Assembly (NCBI GenBank): GCA_044226525.1
Contig: JBGAGV010000020.1
Location: 1-64,000, forward strand
Direction of reading: 5' to 3'
DNA: 64,000 nucleotides
From: VFJQ01 sp044226525
Lineage (GTDB): Bacteria; Verrucomicrobiota; Verrucomicrobiia; Chthoniobacterales; Chthoniobacteraceae
Below the pieces are notes generated by a model that was not told the DNA's origin, did no database searches, and saw only the letters and a list, made by a program, of their open reading frames with translations. Below, one piece after another: positions 60,205-64,000 of this stretch (within the stretch, counting starts at the first letter, position 1; every line of letters begins with the position of its first letter). The translations under genes and the position numbers were made by a program.

Positions 60205-61431
60205 TTGAAAATTCATCCAAACGTCGCCGAAGCCGTGGTCGAAGCCCTGCTCGATATCTTCAAGCAAGGCCGCTACGCCGACCGTGTGATCGAAGGCTCG
60301 CTCAAAGGCCACACCAAGTGGGGCTCGCGCGACCGGCGCTTCGTCGCGGAGACGGTTTATGAACTGGTGCGCTGGTGGCGCAGTTATTGGTGGCTGGCCG
60401 GATTGCCCGATGCCGAATGCCTCGATCGCGACAAAATCAGCGCCCGCCGCACGTGGCGCGTGTTCGCGGTGTATATGTGGCGCAAGGACCGCGAATTTCC
60501 CGATCTGCGCGAGTGCGAAGGCATCGACACGCGTGACCTCGGCGAACGTCTCAGCGCGAAACCGGCGCTGCCCATTCGCGCCGCGATTCCCGACTGGCTG
60601 AACGACGCCTGCGGGGCGGAACTCGGCGACGACTGGCCCGCCATCCTGGACCGGCTCAACGAGCCCGCCGACGTTTTTCTCCGCGCCAACACGCTCAAAA
60701 TCACCGCGCCCGAGCTGATGGCCAAGCTGGCGGAGGAACGGATCGACGCGGACGAAATCTCCGGCCTGCCCGACGCCTTGAAGCTCCGCGAACGGCGAAA
60801 TGTCTTCAGCACAAAAGCCTTTCACGACGGCCTCTTCGAAGTGCAGGACGCGGGCTCGCAACGCGTGGCTCCGATGCTCGAAGTCGCGCCCGGCATGCGC
60901 GTCATCGACGCCTGCGCCGGCGCTGGCGGCAAGACGCTGCACCTCGCCGCGCTGATGAAAAACAAGGGCCGTATCATCGCGCTCGACGTGCACAAATGGA
61001 AGCTGGAGGAGTTGCGCCGACGCGCTTCCCGCGCCGGGGCCGATACGATCGTTACCCGCCTCATCGACGGCGAGCAGACCATCAAGCGCCTGCACGGCGA
61101 AGCCGACCGCGTGTTGCTCGATGTGCCGTGCTCCGGCCTCGGCGTCATTCGCCGCAATCCGGACACCAAATGGAAACTCACGCCCGCGGAAATCACCCGC
61201 TTGCGCGTGCTCCAGGCCGACATCCTCCGTCGCTACTCGAAAATGGTGAAACCCGGCGGCAAACTCGTTTACGCGACATGCAGCATCCTCCCGAGCGAAA
61301 ACGAAAAGCAGGTCCAGGCATTCCTCGCCGAAGCCGGCCCCGCATGGCAGCTCGACACCGAACTCCACCTCCGCCCCGATCGCGACGACACCGACGGCTT
61401 CTACGCCGCGCGGTTGGTGCGAGTGGAGTAG
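60205..61431 (+). CDS. RsmB-like (NOL1/NOP2/Sun) m5C RNA methyltransferase
   Basis: A 408-residue protein with a proposed TTG start at 60205 (LKIHPNVAEA); no ATG occurs until well inside the first domain, and the in-frame ATG at 60064 would add repeat-derived sequence. An N-terminal NusB-like helical part (about 1-135) precedes the methyltransferase domain: SAM motif IDACAGAGGKT at 234-244, DVHKWKLEEL, DVPCSGLG with Cys309 and YATCSILPSENE with Cys359, the two cysteines used in m5C catalysis. The target is probably rRNA (C967-like) but could differ, since sequence alone does not fix it. Confidence 0.87.
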   Translation: MKIHPNVAEAVVEALLDIFKQGRYADRVIEGSLKGHTKWGSRDRRFVAETVYELVRWWRSYWWLAGLPDAECLDRDKISARRTWRVFAVYMWRKDREFPDLRECEGIDTRDLGERLSAKPALPIRAAIPDWLNDACGAELGDDWPAILDRLNEPADVFLRANTLKITAPELMAKLAEERIDADEISGLPDALKLRERRNVFSTKAFHDGLFEVQDAGSQRVAPMLEVAPGMRVIDACAGAGGKTLHLAALMKNKGRIIALDVHKWKLEELRRRASRAGADTIVTRLIDGEQTIKRLHGEADRVLLDVPCSGLGVIRRNPDTKWKLTPAEITRLRVLQADILRRYSKMVKPGGKLVYATCSILPSENEKQVQAFLAEAGPAWQLDTELHLRPDRDDTDGFYAARLVRVE

Positions 61432-61435
61432 TCCA

Positions 61436-61547
61436 TGGAGCGCTGGCGTCTCGCCGGCCACGATGCCGACATGCGGAGCATCATTTCCTCAGAGAAGAGT
61501 GGCGCTTCACGCCCCGACATCGTGGCCGGCGAGACGCCAGCGCTCCA
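61436..61547. repeat. Perfect 30-bp inverted repeat with 52-bp spacer
   Basis: The left arm 61436-61465 (tggagcgctggcgtctcgcc and ten more bases) is the exact reverse complement of the right arm 61518-61547. It fills the gap between two convergent genes, so it may act as a bidirectional transcription end, although there is no T-run. The arm itself has internal symmetry (ggcgtctcgcc). The words ggcgtctcgccggc and ggcgagacgcc are, from memory, common in dispersed intergenic repeats. No coding capacity for a transposase. Confidence 0.85.
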
Positions 61548-61551
61548 ACGG

Positions 61552-62916
61552 TCACCACTTCGCGAGCTGCTCGGGGAATCGGCAGCGGGCGCAGTCGCTG
61601 GTGTCCTGCATGCAGAAGTCTTCATAGACTTGCAGCAGGCCTTGCTGCATCGCCGCGGAGCGGAGCAAATTTTGGGCAAGCGGACTGTCGGCGCCGAACA
61701 GGCGGAGCGCGGCGATTTCCACCCGCCGATTCGACAACGCCGCAGGCAGATTTTTGAACCCGAGCCAGCGCGAAGAATCTTCGGCGTAAGCGAGCGGGAA
61801 GAAAACGTTCGCCAGCATTTCAGTCACACGCGATTCACCGACAAGGGCCATGCGTTTCGACGCAGCCTTCGAGGTGAGCGTGTAGTGGAAGTCCCAGAAT
61901 TCGTCGGAGAGGGTGGCGAAGAAATCGATGATGGAAGCAGGATCGCAACGCTGGCGGAGGGCGCGAATTTTCGCCCAGTGCCGGACCATTTGCGCCAGCG
62001 CGGCGAGGCGACGTTGCGGATGATTCACAGGGCGTTGCCCACCGAGCTTCCAAAGATCCGGGGCCAGCGCGAGTCGCTCGAATTCCGCGCGCCGAGCCCA
62101 CCAACCCGACCAAAGCCCGCGCAGGTAGTCGCGGCTGTCCGGGGCAAATTCGCGCAGCTCGCGCGTGGGAAGAAAACCGGCGACGCCAAAGAGCAGTGCG
62201 TCCGCTTCTTCCTTCGACGTTCGCAGCAGCTTCAGCGAGAGCCGCTGCGCGAGCAGTGTGAACGGCAGCTTGTTGCTTTTGTAACCCAGCGTGGCCGCGA
62301 GCGCGTGAAAGAGGGCTTCATCGGCGCCGTGAATGGTCACGAGTTTGGAAAGCGCCATCGCCTTGCGCTTGAGGCGATGTTCCGCCGCGCCGAGCAACAC
62401 TTCGCGCACCTTTTCCTCCGAGAGATCGCGCAGCGGCGCCACGCAACGTCCCGGCTTGGCTTCCGGCTGCGAGCCGGGCACGTCCTCGCCGAGCCGCGAC
62501 AGATCGAGCTGCACCTGCGGCACGAGACGATGTCCGGCCGTGGAGGTGAAAAATTCGGCCCCGCCACGACGGGTGAAAAGATGGAGGACCGTGCCTTCGA
62601 AGGCCGGATTTTGCGCGTGGCCATGCCCTTCCCAATCGCGCGCTTCGGTATCGAGTTCGATGCTGCCGCCGACCGGCTCGCCTCCGTCGAACGAAACCGC
62701 AGCCTCGACAAAATCGGGCCCCGGTTCGCGATTCCACACGCCGAATTGCGTGATCGTGACCCGTCGGCCATCGAGTGCGGTAAACTCGCGTCCGAACTCT
62801 CCCGCGAACCAGCGCGCCTGAAGTTCGTGCTCATCCATCCGGCGCGGCACACGCAGCAGGCACTCTTCGCGGGCGGAAGAGCCGAGCAATCCGTCATAGC
62901 GGCTGGCAGGGTTCAC
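61552..62916 (-). CDS. DUF2851 family protein
   Basis: A 454-residue protein matching DUF2851: MDEHELQARWFAGEFGREFT near the N-terminus, FGVWNREPGPDFVEAAV, GSIELDTEARDWEGHGH and VLHLFTRRG. These carry the spaced Glu, Asp and His residues of that family, which suggest a nuclease-like metal site (inference only). A C-terminal Cys group (FCMQDTSDCARCRFP) is present, as in other members. The function is unknown. Its ATG overlaps the stop of the upstream TIGR03790 gene (ATGA), and it is convergent with the RsmB-like gene across the 30-bp inverted repeat. Confidence 0.85.
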   Translation of the reverse strand: MNPASRYDGLLGSSAREECLLRVPRRMDEHELQARWFAGEFGREFTALDGRRVTITQFGVWNREPGPDFVEAAVSFDGGEPVGGSIELDTEARDWEGHGHAQNPAFEGTVLHLFTRRGGAEFFTSTAGHRLVPQVQLDLSRLGEDVPGSQPEAKPGRCVAPLRDLSEEKVREVLLGAAEHRLKRKAMALSKLVTIHGADEALFHALAATLGYKSNKLPFTLLAQRLSLKLLRTSKEEADALLFGVAGFLPTRELREFAPDSRDYLRGLWSGWWARRAEFERLALAPDLWKLGGQRPVNHPQRRLAALAQMVRHWAKIRALRQRCDPASIIDFFATLSDEFWDFHYTLTSKAASKRMALVGESRVTEMLANVFFPLAYAEDSSRWLGFKNLPAALSNRRVEIAALRLFGADSPLAQNLLRSAAMQQGLLQVYEDFCMQDTSDCARCRFPEQLAKW

Positions 62917-64000
62917 GGCTTTTCGGCGATGGCTTCCTGCAAATGGCCCGCCAGCCCGCGCAAGGCCTCCGCCCCCGGCGCGGTCGGAAATTGCTTCACG
63001 CGCTTCTGCGCGAGGGCGAGTGCTTCCTTCGTCCGCTTGAGGGCCCGCAGTTGAAAAACCTGATGCAGCGTCGCGCGCAAAATGTCCTGCGGTTCGCGAT
63101 ACCTCTTGGCCGCTTCCTCGAAGGCGGCCTGCGCATCCTTGGGTCGATCAACCGTGAGCCAGAGCAAACCCAGCCCTTCAAAAACAACTCCACTGTCAAA
63201 ACGCTCGCCCTGCTTTTTGAGCTCCGCCGCGCCCGCTTCGGGACCACGATCAAACCATACCTGCGCGCCGGCACGATAACCCGACCATTCATCTTCCGAT
63301 GGTTCGCTCTCCATCGACGAAGGCTCGGGAAACGGCCGGTAGAGCGGATCGCCGGCAAATGTCGTCATCCACGAAAGCAGGCGGACCGACATGTAACCGC
63401 TTTCGGCAAAAGTGAACCCCGCGCGCAGTCGATCGTAGAAGACATCAAGGTTCGGCGTGAAGCCAAGGTAGGGCTCATACACATTTCCCAGCGTCGCCGC
63501 CGCGCCCGCCGCGAGCAGGGGCGCGCACCAGTATCGCCTTGGATCGCGCAGCGTGACGCCGCTGAACGAGTGCAGGTGCACGGCGACCGCTCCCGGCACG
63601 AAATGGAAATCCGGTCGCACGAAAGGCCCGGTCACGTTTTCCGCATACCAGCCAAGATAGATTGCGGCGTGATTCATGGGATACGATTCGGGATACAGGC
63701 CAGCACCCGAGTCCATGATCACCGGCATACCTTTCCTGCGCGCGGTAACGGCGGCGTTGAGCAGCCTCTTGTCACCTTCGATGAGCTGCGGATCGAGCGT
63801 CCCACGAGCGTCGATATAGGCAAAGCCCCGCAGGCCGGTGCGCTCCGCGCCGATCGAATCATCGATCATCCGTCGCACCATTTCTGGCGTGGGGGCATCG
63901 AGCCGGCACACCAGCAGAAGCGAAGGCACGCCACTGTCGAGCATGCGCTGATAGCTGCGAAAATACGGATTCGTCAGGCCGCCGGAAATGCGACGCGAGT
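62913..64000 (-). CDS. TIGR03790 family protein, 5' end cut by the window
   Basis: The frame stays open to the window edge: before the internal Met at 63944 it reads SRRISGGLTNPYFRSYQR, and then SLLLVCRLDAPTPEMV, RGFAYIDARG, VIMDSGAGLYPESYPMNHAA and YLGWYAENVTGPF. These are the landmarks I know from TIGR03790, an exported uncharacterised family of Verrucomicrobiota, Planctomycetota and Acidobacteria. The C-terminal part is a helical, TPR-like stretch (AAFEEAAKRYREPQDILRAT). The signal peptide would be upstream, outside this window. It shares an ATGA overlap with the DUF2851 gene. Confidence 0.8.
   Translation of the reverse strand, partial: SRRISGGLTNPYFRSYQRMLDSGVPSLLLVCRLDAPTPEMVRRMIDDSIGAERTGLRGFAYIDARGTLDPQLIEGDKRLLNAAVTARRKGMPVIMDSGAGLYPESYPMNHAAIYLGWYAENVTGPFVRPDFHFVPGAVAVHLHSFSGVTLRDPRRYWCAPLLAAGAAATLGNVYEPYLGFTPNLDVFYDRLRAGFTFAESGYMSVRLLSWMTTFAGDPLYRPFPEPSSMESEPSEDEWSGYRAGAQVWFDRGPEAGAAELKKQGERFDSGVVFEGLGLLWLTVDRPKDAQAAFEEAAKRYREPQDILRATLHQVFQLRALKRTKEALALAQKRVKQFPTAPGAEALRGLAGHLQEAIAEKP

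Noticed and set aside
60016..61461. A 481-codon minus-strand frame opposite the RsmB-like gene
   Set aside because: It is a shadow of the methyltransferase frame; its start comes from the inverted repeat at 61436-61465.

Overview
The window reads as chromosomal DNA of a G+C-rich diderm bacterium, most likely a member of the Verrucomicrobiota (perhaps the Chthoniobacter/Spartobacteria side). The clues are family-level: paired exported DUF1800 and DUF1501 proteins, a second lone DUF1501 protein, a FGly sulfatase, TIGR03790 and DUF2851 proteins, and ExbB/ExbD/TonB-type envelope genes. dnaA and dnaN sit side by side at 46.1-48.9 kb with exact DnaA boxes, so the replication origin is probably here. 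No complete mobile element, CRISPR array or rRNA operon was seen.

Layout. 0-7 kb: the end of an IS5-type transposase, a sulfatase, a proline-rich secreted protein, phosphofructokinase, a D,D-carboxypeptidase, polyphosphate kinase and a cupin. 7-18.7 kb: a catabolic locus that covers nearly a whole pathway. An NCS1 nucleobase permease, a PreA-type dihydropyrimidine dehydrogenase, dihydropyrimidinase, an N-carbamoyl-beta-amino acid amidohydrolase, an AGXT2-like aminotransferase and methylmalonate-semialdehyde dehydrogenase should turn uracil or thymine into acetyl-CoA or propionyl-CoA. Embedded between them, prpBCD (methylcitrate cycle) should take the propionyl-CoA on to pyruvate and succinate. 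18.8-24.9 kb: citramalate synthase, a small integrase-arm-like protein, an aldehyde dehydrogenase and a U32 RlhA-like protein. 25-28.1 kb: a dlt operon in the order dltD-dltC-dltX-dltA, without dltB but with a 51-codon DltX microprotein. 28.1-30.2 kb: a loosely coding stretch with a GNAT enzyme, a 21-bp tandem repeat and a small Cys-rich protein. 30.2-38.1 kb: a kdpAB-(small ORF)-CDE potassium uptake operon. 38.5-45.7 kb: DUF1800/DUF1501/GspG-like genes and two transporters. 45.7-50.8 kb: origin region, dnaA, dnaN, tRNA-Leu(CAG) and a Deg-type protease. 50.9-55.7 kb: a zinc-ribbon coiled-coil protein with ruvC and lipB on one strand, and an exbB-exbD-tonB-like operon on the other. 55.8-58.3 kb: a large, lower-G+C orphan gene with a DisA_N-like (diadenylate cyclase fold) segment. 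58.6-64 kb: DUF1501, an RsmB-like methyltransferase, DUF2851 and the 3' part of a TIGR03790 gene.

Most interesting items: the combined pyrimidine-propionate locus whose PreA lacks the usual Fe-S tail; the dltB-less dlt operon with DltX in a diderm; the DisA_N-like orphan gene; an ExbD homologue whose membrane Asp is Asn; and several intergenic palindromes that look like dispersed repeats. All family names come from reading the translations by eye; no database search was run.
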